From NCBI RefSeq assembly GCF_000716875.1, contig NZ_JNWQ01000010.1, positions 44,458 through 108,457 of the forward strand: a stretch of DNA of 64,000 nucleotides. Reading direction: 5' to 3'. Origin of the DNA: Streptomyces novaecaesareae. Lineage in GTDB: Bacteria > Actinomycetota > Actinomycetes > Streptomycetales > Streptomycetaceae. Position 1 is the stretch's first letter. Each line of letters opens with the position of its first letter. Below the pieces are notes generated by a model that was not told where the DNA came from, searched no databases, and saw nothing but the letters and a program-made list of their open reading frames with translations. Positions 13,624 through 24,559 of the stretch are shown here, piece after piece. Both the position numbers and the translations under genes were made by a program.

Positions 13624-14412
13624 CTAGGCGGAGGCCGGCGGGTAGAGCTGCGGCGGGATCCGCTCCGCGGCGGCGCGGTCCAGCAGCCACAGGGTGCGGC
13701 TGCGGCCGTACGCGCCGGAGGCGGGCGCCTGGAGCTCGCCGGGGCCGGACAGGGCCAGCGCCACCGCGCCCGCCTTGTCCTCGCCGGCGGCCAGCAGCCA
13801 GACCTCACGGGCCGTCCGGATCGCCGGGAGGGTGAGCGAGATCCGGGTCGGCGGGGGCTTGGGGGCCCCGCGCACGCCGACCACCGTCCGCTCGGCCTCC
13901 CGCACGCCCGGGTGCTCGGGGAAGAGCGAGGCGACGTGGGTGTCCGGGCCGACCCCGAGCAGCAGCACGTCGAAGGCCGGGACGCCGAGCCGGTCGCCCG
14001 GCCCGGCCGCCTTCGCCAGCTCCTCGGCGTAGCGGGCCGCGGCGGCCTCCACGTCCGAGCCGTCCACCCCGTCCGAGGCGGGCATCTCGTGCACCCGCGC
14101 CGGGTCGAGCGGGACGGCGTCCAGCAGCTCGGCGCGGGCCTGGACGGCGTTGCGGTCCGGGTCGGCGGCGGGCACGAAGCGCTCGTCGCCCCACCAGAGG
14201 TCCAGACGCGCCCAGTCGACCGCGTCGCGCGCCGGGGAGGCGGCGATTGCGGCCAGCAGGGCGTTGCCGTTGCGGCCGCCGGTGAGCACCACCGAGGCGG
14301 TGCCGCGGGCGGCCTGGGCGTCCACGATCCGGGTGATCAGCCGGGCTGCGGCCGCCTGGGCCATCAGCTCCTTGTCCCGGTGGACGACCAGCTGCGGGGT
14401 CGCGTTGGTCAT
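13624..14412 (-). CDS. pgl: 6-phosphogluconolactonase
   Basis: Hydrolyses 6-phosphogluconolactone, the product of Zwf, in the oxidative pentose phosphate pathway. The 262-residue protein has the SVVLTGGRNGNALLAAI start of the NagB/RpiA-like fold and the signature WWGDERFVPAADPDRN. Its ATG overlaps the opcA stop (ATGA), so it is translationally coupled as the last gene of the tkt-tal-zwf-opcA-pgl operon. Confidence 0.95.
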   Translation of the reverse strand: MTNATPQLVVHRDKELMAQAAAARLITRIVDAQAARGTASVVLTGGRNGNALLAAIAASPARDAVDWARLDLWWGDERFVPAADPDRNAVQARAELLDAVPLDPARVHEMPASDGVDGSDVEAAAARYAEELAKAAGPGDRLGVPAFDVLLLGVGPDTHVASLFPEHPGVREAERTVVGVRGAPKPPPTRISLTLPAIRTAREVWLLAAGEDKAGAVALALSGPGELQAPASGAYGRSRTLWLLDRAAAERIPPQLYPPASA

Positions 14413-15494
14413 GCGCCGTCCTTGCCGGCGCGCTTGCCGGCGGCCTTCTTCGCGGGCTTCTTCTCCGCGGCGTCCGCGGTGTCCGCAGTGACCCGGTCCT
14501 GGGCGGCCACGGCCGCCTCGGTGACCTCGTGGGCGATCCGCTCGGCCGCCGCCGTCTCGGCGTTGGCCGGCTCGTGCAGCCGCTCGACGGGCGTGCGCAC
14601 GGCCGTCGCGTAGATGTCGTCCGGGTCCAGGCGGCGCAGCTCCTCGGCGATCAGCTCCGAGGTCTCGCGCCGCTTGAGCGCCACCTGGCGGTCCGGCGAG
14701 CCGGGCATGGAGAGCGTGCCCATCAGGCCGTCCGGGCGGTCCAGGGTGATGTCCCCGTCCTTGGTGCGCAGGTGCACCGCGGTGATGCCTGGGCCACCGG
14801 TGACGACCCGCTCGACCGGCACGTGCAGCCGGTTGGTCAGCCAGAGGCCGAGCAGCTCGACGCTGGGGTTGTAGGACTCGCCCTCGACCATCGCGGAGAC
14901 GATCCGGGACGGCCGCTGGTCCAGCGCGGCGGCCAGCATCGAACGCCAGCCGGTGATCCGGGTCCAGGCCAGGTCGGTGTCGCCCGGGGTGTAGCTCTCG
15001 GCCCGCTGGGCGAGCTGGCCGACCGGGGACTCGGCGGTGACGGCGTCGGTGATCCGGCGCTGGGCGAGCGAGCCCAGCGGGTCCTGCGCCGGGTGCAGCG
15101 GCGCGTTGTCCGGCCACCAGACGACGACCGGGGCGTCCGGCAGCAGCAGCGGCAGGACCACCGACTGGGCGTGCGCGGCGAGTTCGCCGTGCATGCGCAG
15201 GATGACCGTTTCGCCGGAGCCGGCGTCCGAGCCGACCAGGATCTCCGCGTCCAGGCGGGTCTCGGCGCGGGCCCGGGGCGAGCGCCCGGCGCGCTTGATC
15301 ACCGCGAGGGTGCGCATCGGGTGCTCGCGGGAGGCGTCGTTGGCGGCCTTGAGGGCGTCGTAGGCGCTGCCCTCGTCGGTCACGATCACCAGGGTGAGCA
15401 CCATGCCGGCGGCGGTGGAGCCGCTGGTCCGGCGCGCCTCCATGAGCGCGGCGTTGATCTTGCTGGACGTCGTTTTGGTGAGGTCGATCTTCAT
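14409..15494 (-). CDS. opcA: Glucose-6-phosphate dehydrogenase assembly protein OpcA
   Basis: OpcA is an allosteric or assembly partner of Zwf in cyanobacteria and actinobacteria. The 361-residue sequence carries LVIVTDEG, RTLAVI, VVLPLLLPDAPVVVWWPDNAP and a Lys/Ala-rich C-terminal tail (EKKPAKKAAGKRAGK). It starts inside the end of zwf (4-base overlap), as is usual for these partners. No catalytic motif is expected. Confidence 0.95.
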   Translation of the reverse strand: MKIDLTKTTSSKINAALMEARRTSGSTAAGMVLTLVIVTDEGSAYDALKAANDASREHPMRTLAVIKRAGRSPRARAETRLDAEILVGSDAGSGETVILRMHGELAAHAQSVVLPLLLPDAPVVVWWPDNAPLHPAQDPLGSLAQRRITDAVTAESPVGQLAQRAESYTPGDTDLAWTRITGWRSMLAAALDQRPSRIVSAMVEGESYNPSVELLGLWLTNRLHVPVERVVTGGPGITAVHLRTKDGDITLDRPDGLMGTLSMPGSPDRQVALKRRETSELIAEELRRLDPDDIYATAVRTPVERLHEPANAETAAAERIAHEVTEAAVAAQDRVTADTADAAEKKPAKKAAGKRAGKDGA

Positions 15495-17068
15495 GGTCGG
15501 CGCCAGCTCCTGCCGTCTCGTGCGAGCATCTCGTCCGCCTCGATGGGGCCCCAGGTCCCCGCCGCGTACTGGGCGGGCTTGCCGTGGCTGTCCCAGTACC
15601 TCTCGATCGGGTCGAGGATCTGCCAGGAGAGCTCGACCTCCTGGTGGCGCGGGAACAGGTTGGCGTCGCCGAGCAGCACGTCGAGGATGAGCCGCTCGTA
15701 CGCCTCCGGGCTGGACTCGGTGAAGGACTCGCCGTAGGCGAAGTCCATCGTGACGTCCCGGACCTCGAAGGAGGTGCCCGGCACCTTGGAGCCGAACCGC
15801 ACCGTCACGCCCTCGTCCGGCTGGACCCGGATGACCAGGGCGTTCTGCCCCAGCTCCTCGGTCGCGTAGGAGTCGAAGGGCAGGTACGGGGCGCGCTGGA
15901 AGACGACCGCGATCTCGGTGACCCGGCGGCCCAGGCGCTTGCCGGTGCGCAGGTAGAACGGGACGCCCGCCCAGCGGCGGTTGTTGATCTCCAGCTTGAT
16001 GGCCGCGTAGGTGTCGGTCTTGGACTCCGGGTCGATACCGTCCTCGTCCAGGTAGCCGGCGACCTCCTCGCCGCCCTGCCAGCCGGAGGCGTACTGGCCG
16101 CGCACGGTGTGCCGGCCGAGGTCGGCCGGGAGCTTGACGGCGCTGAGCACCTTGAGCTTCTCGGCCACCAGTGCCTTCGGGTGGAAGGACGCCGGCTCCT
16201 CGATGGCGGTGAGCGCCATCAGCTGGAGCAGGTGGTTCTGGATGACGTCACGGGCGGAGCCGATGCCGTCGTAGTAGCCGGCCCGGCCGCCGATGCCGAT
16301 GTCCTCGGCCATGGTGATCTGCACGTGGTCGACGTACGAGCGGTTCCAGATCGGCTCGAACATCTGGTTGGCGAAGCGCAGCGCCAGGATGTTCTGGACC
16401 GTCTCCTTGCCCAGGTAGTGGTCGATCCGGAAGACCTCGTCCCGGGGGAAGACCTCGTGGACGACCTTGTTGAGCTCCTGTGCGCTCTCCAGGTCGTGGC
16501 CGAAGGGCTTCTCGATGACGGCGCGGCGCCAGGAGCCCTGCGGCGGGTCGGCCAGGCCGTGCTTCTTGAGCTGCTGGACGACGGTCGGGAAGAACTTCGG
16601 CGGGACGGACAGGTAGAAGGCGAAGTTGCCGCCGGTGCCCTGGGCCTTGTCCAGCTCCTCGATGGTCTCGCGCAGCTTGTCGAAGGCCTCGTCGTCGTCG
16701 AAGGTGCCGTGGATGAAGCGCATGCCCTTGGCGAGCTGCTGCCAGACCTCCTCCCGGAACGGGGTGCGGGCGTGGTCACGGACGGCGTCGTGGACCTCCT
16801 TGGCGAAGTCCTCGTCGTCCCACTCGCGGCGGGCGAAGCCGACGAGGGAGAAGCCCGGCGGAAGCAGACCGCGGTTGGCCAGGTCGTAGATGGCCGGCAT
16901 CAGCTTCTTGCGGGACAGGTCGCCGGTGACCCCGAAGATGACCAGACCGGACGGCCCCGCGATGCGCGGGAGCCGTCGGTCCGAGGGGTCACGAAGCGGG
17001 TTGACGGGGGTGGGCGGGAGGTCGTCCGTGTCCGAATCCGATGTCAACTCTGGGAAATCAGTGCTCAC
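15491..17068 (-). CDS. zwf: Glucose-6-phosphate 1-dehydrogenase
   Basis: Oxidises glucose-6-phosphate with NADP. The 525-residue protein has the nucleotide-binding GVTGDLSRKKLMPA (about 44-57), the catalytic RIDHYLGKE and the EKPFG loop (AVIEKPFGHDLESA). About 35 N-terminal residues precede the conserved core. GTG start at 17068, 40 bases after tal. The 3' end overlaps opcA. Confidence 0.97.
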   Translation of the reverse strand: MSTDFPELTSDSDTDDLPPTPVNPLRDPSDRRLPRIAGPSGLVIFGVTGDLSRKKLMPAIYDLANRGLLPPGFSLVGFARREWDDEDFAKEVHDAVRDHARTPFREEVWQQLAKGMRFIHGTFDDDEAFDKLRETIEELDKAQGTGGNFAFYLSVPPKFFPTVVQQLKKHGLADPPQGSWRRAVIEKPFGHDLESAQELNKVVHEVFPRDEVFRIDHYLGKETVQNILALRFANQMFEPIWNRSYVDHVQITMAEDIGIGGRAGYYDGIGSARDVIQNHLLQLMALTAIEEPASFHPKALVAEKLKVLSAVKLPADLGRHTVRGQYASGWQGGEEVAGYLDEDGIDPESKTDTYAAIKLEINNRRWAGVPFYLRTGKRLGRRVTEIAVVFQRAPYLPFDSYATEELGQNALVIRVQPDEGVTVRFGSKVPGTSFEVRDVTMDFAYGESFTESSPEAYERLILDVLLGDANLFPRHQEVELSWQILDPIERYWDSHGKPAQYAAGTWGPIEADEMLARDGRSWRRP

Positions 17069-17108
17069 TTGATGGGCTCCGCTTTCGTGCGCTGGCTGTG
17101 AGCAGGGG

Positions 17109-18251
17109 TCACTTCTCGTCGGCGAAGGCGGCGAGCGAGGCGGTGACGGTGTCGAGCAGCTCGTTCCAGGACTGCTCGAACTTCTCGACGCCCTCGTCCT
17201 CCAGGACCTGGACGACGTCGTCGTAGTCCACGCCGGCCGCGGCGATCGCGTCCAGCACGGCCTTGGCGTCGGCGTAGTTGGGGACGATGGTGTTGCCGGT
17301 GACCACGCCGTGGTCGCCGGTGGCGTCCAGGGTGGCCTCGGGCATCGTGTTGACGGTGCCGGGGGCGACCAGCTCGGTGACGTACAGGGTGTCCGGCAGG
17401 GCCGGGTCCTTGACGCCGGTGGAGGCCCACAGCGGGCGCTGCGGCTTGGCGCCGGCGGCCTCCAGGGAGCGCCAGCGGGCGTTGCCGGCGGTCTTGCCGT
17501 CGACGCTGCCGAAGACCTCCTCGTACGCCTGGTAGGCGAGGCGGGCGTTGGCCAGGGCGGCCTTGGAACGCAGGTTCTTGGCGTCGCCGCCGATCTTGTC
17601 CAGGCGCTTGTCGATCTCGGTGTCCACGCGGGAGACGAAGAAGGAGGCGACGGACTCGATCTGGGAGAGGTCCAGGCCCTTGGCCTTGGCGGCCTCCAGG
17701 CCGGTCAGGTAGGCGTCGATGACGGCCTTGTAGCGCTCCAGCGAGAAGATCAGCGTGACGTTGACGCTGATGCCCAGGCCGATGACCTCGCTGATCGCGG
17801 GCAGGCCGGCCTTGGTGGCGGGGATCTTGATGAAGACGTTCGGGCGGTCGACCAGCCACCACAGCTGCTTGGCCTCGGCCACGGTGGGGGCGGTCTCGTG
17901 CGCCAGGCGCGGGTCGACCTCGATGGAGACCCGGCCGTCGCGGCCGTTGGAGGCGTCGTAGACCGGGCGCAGCACGTCGGCCGCGTCGCGCACGTCCGAG
18001 GTGGTGATCATGCGGATCGCCTCGTCGGTGGTGACCTTGCGGACGGCGAGGTCGCGCAGCTGGCTGTCGTAGGAGGAGTCGCCGCTGCCGGCGATGGCCT
18101 TCTGGAAGATGGTCGGGTTGGTGGTGACACCCACCACGTGCTTGCTCTGCACCAGCTCGGCCAGGTTGCCGGAGTTCAGTCGCTTGCGGCTGAGGTCGTC
18201 CAGCCAGATCGCAACGCCTTCGTCGCTGAGGCGCTTCAGTGCGTCAGTCAT
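17109..18251 (-). CDS. tal: Transaldolase
   Basis: Transfers a dihydroxyacetone unit between sugar phosphates via a Schiff base. The 380-residue protein is the longer actinobacterial type: [13 protein letters not shown] near the N-terminus, the Schiff-base lysine region [12 protein letters not shown], and [12 protein letters not shown]. It lies between tkt and zwf in the operon. Confidence 0.97.
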   Translation of the reverse strand: MTDALKRLSDEGVAIWLDDLSRKRLNSGNLAELVQSKHVVGVTTNPTIFQKAIAGSGDSSYDSQLRDLAVRKVTTDEAIRMITTSDVRDAADVLRPVYDASNGRDGRVSIEVDPRLAHETAPTVAEAKQLWWLVDRPNVFIKIPATKAGLPAISEVIGLGISVNVTLIFSLERYKAVIDAYLTGLEAAKAKGLDLSQIESVASFFVSRVDTEIDKRLDKIGGDAKNLRSKAALANARLAYQAYEEVFGSVDGKTAGNARWRSLEAAGAKPQRPLWASTGVKDPALPDTLYVTELVAPGTVNTMPEATLDATGDHGVVTGNTIVPNYADAKAVLDAIAAAGVDYDDVVQVLEDEGVEKFEQSWNELLDTVTASLAAFADEK

Positions 18252-18297
18252 GGTGCTTCAGTCCTTCGTCTTCTTCTGCTTCGTGGGGTAGTCAGAG

Positions 18298-18335
18298 GGG
18301 CCGGGCCGTCGACGTGCGGGTCTCGGGCCCGGCCC
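18298..18335 (-). terminator. Hairpin between tkt and tal
   Basis: Ten-bp arms (GGGCCGGGCC and GGCCCGGCCC, 18298-18307 and 18326-18335) lie just after the tkt stop on the minus strand. Possible attenuation or mRNA-processing point between tkt and the downstream genes. Confidence 0.45.
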
Positions 18336-18343
18336 GGGAACTG

Positions 18344-20443
<2,100 letters not shown>

Positions 20444-20884
20444 CCTGTCTCAGGGCTCCTTCCATATTGAAGAGTGACCCCGTGAATGGGGACCGGGTCG
20501 GCCACGGCGCTGTGGGCCCGACGCTGGGTGGTGCCGGTCACGGAGGGTAGATCCCGCTTCTGCGTGCGAGCCTACCGTCCGGGCCGGGGATCACCCTCCG
20601 TGCTGAGACAACCGGGATTTCCGCATGGTGATTCCCACTAGGCCGGTATGACTGCTTTTGTCCAAGGCTCTCCTGTTTCGTGGCCCGCCGCCGCCCCGGT
20701 GGTCAGGACGGGGGAGCGGGGGCGCGCCGAAGCGGCTTCGTGCGTTCAACCGACTCCTCCCAGGAGATGCACCGGCCGTCGGTCCGAGGAGCGGCAGGTC
20801 CTGGGCCTCTAGGGCGCCCGACTTTCGTGGCGCTCTGTGGATCAGTGCTGACTCTCCGTATTGATCTCTGTGGTTGCTTGAACT
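20444..20884. other. Intergenic region between tkt and tnpB
   Basis: This 441-base stretch should hold the tkt promoter near 20450-20540 and the left flank of the tnpB element. It contains the long stem-loop at 20539-20602. Short reading frames in it look like chance. A TTGAT pentanucleotide at 20861-20865 lies 19 bases before the tnpB start. Confidence 0.5.
20539..20602. repeat. Long stem-loop between tkt and tnpB
   Basis: Arms CACGGAGGGTAGATCCC (20539-20555) and GGGATCACCCTCCGTG (20587-20602) pair with a single bulged base and a 31-base loop. Its position upstream of tkt suggests a leader structure, a leftover terminator of a lost neighbour, or an element end. The function is unknown. Confidence 0.5.
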
Positions 20885-22057
20885 ATGGTGCGGGTCGTGA
20901 AGATCGTGGTACGGGTGAAGCTGGAGCCGTCGGCCTACCAGGCCGATGCACTCGCCGCCACCTTGCGCGCGTGCAACCGTGCGGCGAACCACGTCTCCGA
21001 GGTCGCGTTCCGGACGGGGGAGAAGCGGCGCAACGGTCTCCAGTCGATGGTGTACCGGCAGGTCAAGGAGGATTTCGACCTGTCGGCACAACCGGCGGTG
21101 CGGGTGGTGAAGAAGGTTTGCGACGCATATGCGACGTTGAAGGCGAACGTCAGAGCCGGGAATCTCGGCCTGAAGGGGTCGAAGCGCAGGAACAAGGCGG
21201 AGGCGAAGCCGATTTCCTTCCGTGAGGATGCGGCGCAGGCGTTCGACGACCGCTGCCTTTCGTGGCAGGCGGCGAAACGTACCGTGTCGATCTGGACGAC
21301 TGCCGGGCGGTTGAAGGGCATCCGGTTCGCGTGCTCCGAGGACGCGGCGAAGATGATTGCCGATCACCGGCAGGGCGAATCCGATCTCTTGTTCCGCGAC
21401 GGAGCTTGGTACCTGTTCGCGACCTGCGATGTTTCCGTTCCCGCGCCATACGAGCCCACTGACTGGATTGGCGTGGACCTCGGGATCGTGAACATTGCCA
21501 CTACCTCGGACGGAAAGGTCCTGTCAGGGCGCCGCCTGGAGCGCTACCGCAAGCGCATGCGAACCAACGTCGCCAAACTCCAGGCCAAGCGCACCAAGTC
21601 CGCCAAGCGCCGGTTGAAGGCCCTGCGCCGCCGTGAGCAGCGCTTCGCCACCGACACCAACCACTGCATATCCAAGACCATCGTCAAGACCGCTGAACGC
21701 ACCTCGCGCGGGATCGCCCTGGAAGACCTGACAGGTATCCGTGAGAGGGTCAAGGCCAAGCACGACCAGCGGTACCGCCTCCACTCCTGGGCATTCGCTC
21801 AGCTCGGAGCATTCGTGGAGTACAAGGCTCAGCGCGCCGGAGTACCCGTCGTGCGCGTCAACCCGGCCCACACCTCCCGCCAGTGCTCCGCCTGCTGGCA
21901 CACCCACAAGCAGAACAGAGTGGATCAGGCCACGTTCGCGTGCCGCGCATGCGGCATGACCATGCACGCGGACGTCAACGGCTCCCGCAACATCCGCCAC
22001 CGCGCGGCTGATGCGTGGCAGCGGGGCAAAGTCAACTGCCCCACCAGCGCACCGTAG
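20885..22057 (+). CDS. tnpB: TnpB, IS200/IS605-family RNA-guided nuclease homologue
   Basis: TnpB proteins are RuvC nucleases guided by an omega RNA copied from the element's right end. The 390-residue protein is full length. The RuvC triad appears intact: D198 in IGVDLGIVNIAT, E280 in ALEDLTGI, D363 in HADVNGSRNI. The zinc finger has C334/C337 (CSAC) and C353/C356 (CRAC). The N-terminal part (VKLEPSAYQADALAATLRACNRAAN) is the usual wedge/OrfB helix-turn-helix region. ATG 20885 or GTG 20897 could be the start; the family N-terminus (VKIVVRVKL) fits 20897. No tnpA is nearby, so it is a solitary element. Local G+C is lower than in its neighbours. Confidence 0.93.
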   Translation: MVRVVKIVVRVKLEPSAYQADALAATLRACNRAANHVSEVAFRTGEKRRNGLQSMVYRQVKEDFDLSAQPAVRVVKKVCDAYATLKANVRAGNLGLKGSKRRNKAEAKPISFREDAAQAFDDRCLSWQAAKRTVSIWTTAGRLKGIRFACSEDAAKMIADHRQGESDLLFRDGAWYLFATCDVSVPAPYEPTDWIGVDLGIVNIATTSDGKVLSGRRLERYRKRMRTNVAKLQAKRTKSAKRRLKALRRREQRFATDTNHCISKTIVKTAERTSRGIALEDLTGIRERVKAKHDQRYRLHSWAFAQLGAFVEYKAQRAGVPVVRVNPAHTSRQCSACWHTHKQNRVDQATFACRACGMTMHADVNGSRNIRHRAADAWQRGKVNCPTSAP

Positions 22058-22147
22058 AGCGCTGGTCAGACGCGGTGACCGCTGACGGGGCAACTCGTCA
22101 GGCACATGGTTAACCGCAAGCCCGGCCCTTTGGGCCGGGTGGTTGAC
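21950..22147 (+). ncRNA. Predicted omega RNA / right end of the tnpB element
   Basis: Downstream of the tnpB stop the sequence shows a perfect 8-bp hairpin CCCGGCCC-TTT-GGGCCGGG (22121-22139) followed by TGGTTGAC, the layout of IS605-type right ends in streptomycetes. In known systems the omega RNA spans the 3' end of tnpB and this hairpin, with a guide of about 16-20 nt just beyond. The 5' boundary given here is approximate; the 3' boundary is placed after TTGAC. Confidence 0.5.
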
Positions 22148-22310
22148 CCAGTCGGTTCACCCGGGGCGTGCGATCCGCCTCGCCGGGGGACCCCGGAGCC
22201 GGTTGGGATGTATGGAGCGTCTATGGTGTCGTGGTACGCGCAGAGCGGACGATTCGGGACCCTTCGTTCCTGTGGACGCCTGCGAGGATTCATCTTCAGT
22301 TGGGGTGTTA

Positions 22311-23255
22311 GTGACCGCCGTCGAAACCCGTCCCGCCGGGGTCACCGGGGCGACTCCTGCACAACACCGGCCGCTCGGGGCCCGTGTCGGCGCCTTCGTC
22401 GCACTGACCAAGCCCCGGATCATCGAGCTGCTGCTGATGAGCACCGTGCCGGTGATGTTCCTGGCCCAGCAGGGTGTGCCGAACATGCTGCTGGTGCTGA
22501 AGGTCGTGATCGGCGGCTACCTCTCGGCGGGCGGCGCCAACGCCCTCAACATGTACATCGACCGCGACATCGACGCGGTGATGTCGCGCACCGAGCGGCG
22601 GCCGATCGTCACCGGGATGGTGTCGCCGCGCGAGGCGCTGGTGTTCGGCATCGTGCTCGCGGTCGTGTCGACCCTGCTGCTGGGCTTCGGGGTCAACTGG
22701 CTCTCCTCCGGACTGGCCCTGGGCGCGCTGCTGTTCTACGTGTTCGTCTACACGCTGGGGCTCAAGCGGCGCACCTCGCAGAACATCGTCTGGGGCGGCA
22801 TCGCCGGCTGCATGCCGGTGCTGGTCGGCTGGTCCTCCGTCACCAACTCGGTGTCCTGGGCGGCCGTGGTGCTCTTCCTGGTGGTGTTCTTCTGGACGCC
22901 GCCGCACACCTGGGTGCTGTCGATGAAGGTGCGCGACGACTACCTGCGGGCCGGCGTGCCGATGCTGCCGGTCATCAAGGGCAACGTGGCGGTCGGCAAG
23001 CAGGTCGTCGCCTACTCCTGGGTCATGGTGGCGGTCTCGCTGGCGCTGTGGCCGCTCGGGCACATGAGCTGGCTGTACCCGGTCGCCGCGGTGGTGCTGG
23101 GCGCGGCCTGGCTGCGCGAGGCGCACGCGCTGTACGCGCGGGCCAAGGCCGGGGTCGTGGGCGCCAAGCTCAAGGAGATGCGGCTGTTCCACTGGTCGAT
23201 CACCTACCTGTCGCTGCTGATGGTGGTGTGCGCGGTCGACCCGTTCGTGAAGTAG
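22311..23255 (+). CDS. ctaB: Protoheme IX farnesyltransferase
   Basis: Adds a farnesyl group to heme B to give heme O, the precursor of heme A for cytochrome c oxidase. The 314-residue UbiA-family membrane protein has the prenyl-diphosphate-binding [19 protein letters not shown] (about 80-98), the second aspartate motif in [16 protein letters not shown], and about eight or nine hydrophobic segments. GTG 22311 gives [10 protein letters not shown], the common streptomycete start; an in-frame GTG lies 6 bases upstream. The tnpB insertion lies less than 200 bases upstream. Confidence 0.95.
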   Translation: MTAVETRPAGVTGATPAQHRPLGARVGAFVALTKPRIIELLLMSTVPVMFLAQQGVPNMLLVLKVVIGGYLSAGGANALNMYIDRDIDAVMSRTERRPIVTGMVSPREALVFGIVLAVVSTLLLGFGVNWLSSGLALGALLFYVFVYTLGLKRRTSQNIVWGGIAGCMPVLVGWSSVTNSVSWAAVVLFLVVFFWTPPHTWVLSMKVRDDYLRAGVPMLPVIKGNVAVGKQVVAYSWVMVAVSLALWPLGHMSWLYPVAAVVLGAAWLREAHALYARAKAGVVGAKLKEMRLFHWSITYLSLLMVVCAVDPFVK

Positions 23256-23272
23256 CGGCTTGATGCACGGAA

Positions 23273-23300
23273 GAGCCCCGGTCCTTTTGGGCCGGGGCTC
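23273..23300 (+). terminator. Terminator of ctaB
   Basis: Nine-bp arms GAGCCCCGG / CCGGGGCTC with a T-containing loop, 17 bases after the ctaB stop; it can also serve the convergent DUF2461 gene. Confidence 0.7.
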
Positions 23301-23301
23301 C

Positions 23302-23343
23302 TTCGCGTTCGGGGCCTTTCGCGTTCGGGGCCTTCCGCGTTCA
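23302..23343. repeat. 16-bp tandem repeat reaching the DUF2461 stop codon
   Basis: TTCGCGTTCGGGGCCT occurs twice back to back (23302-23317, 23318-23333) and is followed by a partial third copy (TCCGCGTTCA) that includes the stop codon of the convergent gene. Likely slippage or unequal exchange. Confidence 0.6.
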
Positions 23344-23982
23344 GCGGGTGGGGAGCTCGGAGGGGCCGACGTGGCCGTCCAGCCAGTCCCGCAGCGGCTG
23401 GGAGGCGTGCAGGAAGCCGGTGATCCGGGTGTAGGCGGTGCGGGTGCCCAGCCACTTCGCGGGCTCCCACTCCTGCCAGGCCACCAGGCCCTTGTGGCGC
23501 AGCAGCTCGATCCGGGGGTGGTCCTTGGGGTAGCCGCGCGGGGCCGACTTGAGGGAGTCCCGGCCGAAGACCTGCGGGCCGTCCTTCTCCACCCGGGCGA
23601 TCACCCGCACCAGCTCGGCGCCGCCGACCTCCTCGGCGACGGCGACGCGGTAGCGCTCCAGCTGGTCCGGGGCGAGGACGTACATGCCGTTGCCGCAGGC
23701 CAGGCCGTCGGCGGAGAGCTGGATGTAGCCGCCGCCCTCCAGGTGCGCGCCGATGTGCGTCTTGTACGGGGACTTGTCGGCGCTGAACCGGACGTCGCGG
23801 TTCGGGCGGAAGATCTTCCCCGGCCCGAACTCCGGCTCCAGCTCGGCGAGCAGCCGCTCCATCGGGGCCCGTACGACGTCGTCGTACTGCTCCTTGTGGG
23901 CCTGCCAGAAGGTCTTGGAGTTGTCGGCCTCCAGGTGCTCGTAGAAGTCGAGCGCCTCGGTCGGCCAGCCTTGGAACGTCAC
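23341..23982 (-). CDS. DUF2461-family protein
   Basis: A 213-residue protein beginning VTFQGWPTEALDFYEHLEADN, with FRPNRDVRFSADKSPYKTH and a central GNGMYVLAPDQLERYR, which are hallmarks of DUF2461 (TIGR02453). The biochemical role of the family is unknown. GTG 23982 is chosen by homology although GGAGGAG sits only a base or two upstream of it. It is convergent to ctaB and divergent from the small gene at 24055. Confidence 0.85.
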   Translation of the reverse strand: MTFQGWPTEALDFYEHLEADNSKTFWQAHKEQYDDVVRAPMERLLAELEPEFGPGKIFRPNRDVRFSADKSPYKTHIGAHLEGGGYIQLSADGLACGNGMYVLAPDQLERYRVAVAEEVGGAELVRVIARVEKDGPQVFGRDSLKSAPRGYPKDHPRIELLRHKGLVAWQEWEPAKWLGTRTAYTRITGFLHASQPLRDWLDGHVGPSELPTR

Positions 23983-24054
23983 TCCTCCAGTATGTGTCCC
24001 GGTGCACAGGACGCTCCCGTCGCCAGGGTGTCTACCGGTGGGTAGCATGCGGGC

Positions 24055-24393
24055 ATGAGCAGCGCAGAGACCGCCACCGCCGCCGCGCCGGACGCCCGTA
24101 CCGAGCGCCGCGCCAAGCGCATCGCCAAGAACCTCACCAGCTTCGCCCGGCAGCACGGGGGCAGCGCCGACGCGGTCGTCGAGTACGTCGGCGCCGTGGC
24201 CACCCGGATCGTCGTGGTCGGCGCGGACGGCGCCTGGGGCGACCAGGTGGCCCCCAGCTACGCCGTCGGCCGCCGGGCCGCGGAGCTGGCCGGGCTGACC
24301 CTGCACGAGGACTTCGAGGGCGAGCTGGGCCTCAAGGTGAAGACCGGCCCGTACGAGTGGAAGCGGATGGCCGGGATCCAGCTCGGCGGCTGA
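24055..24393 (+). CDS. Small conserved streptomycete protein of unknown function
   Basis: A 112-residue protein: a basic N-terminal part (TERRAKRIAKNLTSFARQHG), then a hydrophobic beta-rich stretch (ADAVVEYVGAVATRIVVVGADG) and an acidic/aromatic C-terminus (TGPYEWKRMAGIQLGG). No domain or catalytic motif was recognised. No clear ribosome-binding site precedes ATG 24055; TAGCAT at 24042-24047 could be a -10 box of a leaderless transcript. The short inverted repeat CTACC-GGTG-GGTAG precedes the start. Confidence 0.75.
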   Translation: MSSAETATAAAPDARTERRAKRIAKNLTSFARQHGGSADAVVEYVGAVATRIVVVGADGAWGDQVAPSYAVGRRAAELAGLTLHEDFEGELGLKVKTGPYEWKRMAGIQLGG

Positions 24394-24412
24394 TCCCCGG
24401 ACGTACGACGCG

Positions 24413-24449
24413 ACGGCCCGGCTCCCCTTCGGCGGGGGAGCCGGGCCGT
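24413..24449 (+). terminator. Terminator after the 24055 gene
   Basis: A perfect 15-bp stem (ACGGCCCGGCTCCCC and complement, loop TTCGGCG) followed by TGTCTT, 20 bases after the stop codon. Confidence 0.75.
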
Positions 24450-24520
24450 TGTCTTGGCGGACCGAAGCGCTGGACGGACGCGGCTGTGACGTGACGTGTC
24501 TGCTGGTGGGGGCAGGCTGC

Positions 24521-24555
24521 CCTGGGGGCGGCCCGGGCCTCGGGCCGCCCCCAGG
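24521..24555 (-). terminator. Terminator directly after the shortened Nudix gene
   Basis: A perfect 15-bp stem (CCTGGGGGCGGCCCG / CGGGCCGCCCCCAGG, loop GGCCT) begins 5 bases beyond the stop codon of the minus-strand Nudix gene. Confidence 0.7.
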
Positions 24556-24559
24556 ATGA

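Noticed and set aside
20861..20865. TTGAT as the transposon-associated motif of the tnpB element
   Set aside because: The pentamer is common and the left end of the element is not defined without an empty-site comparison.
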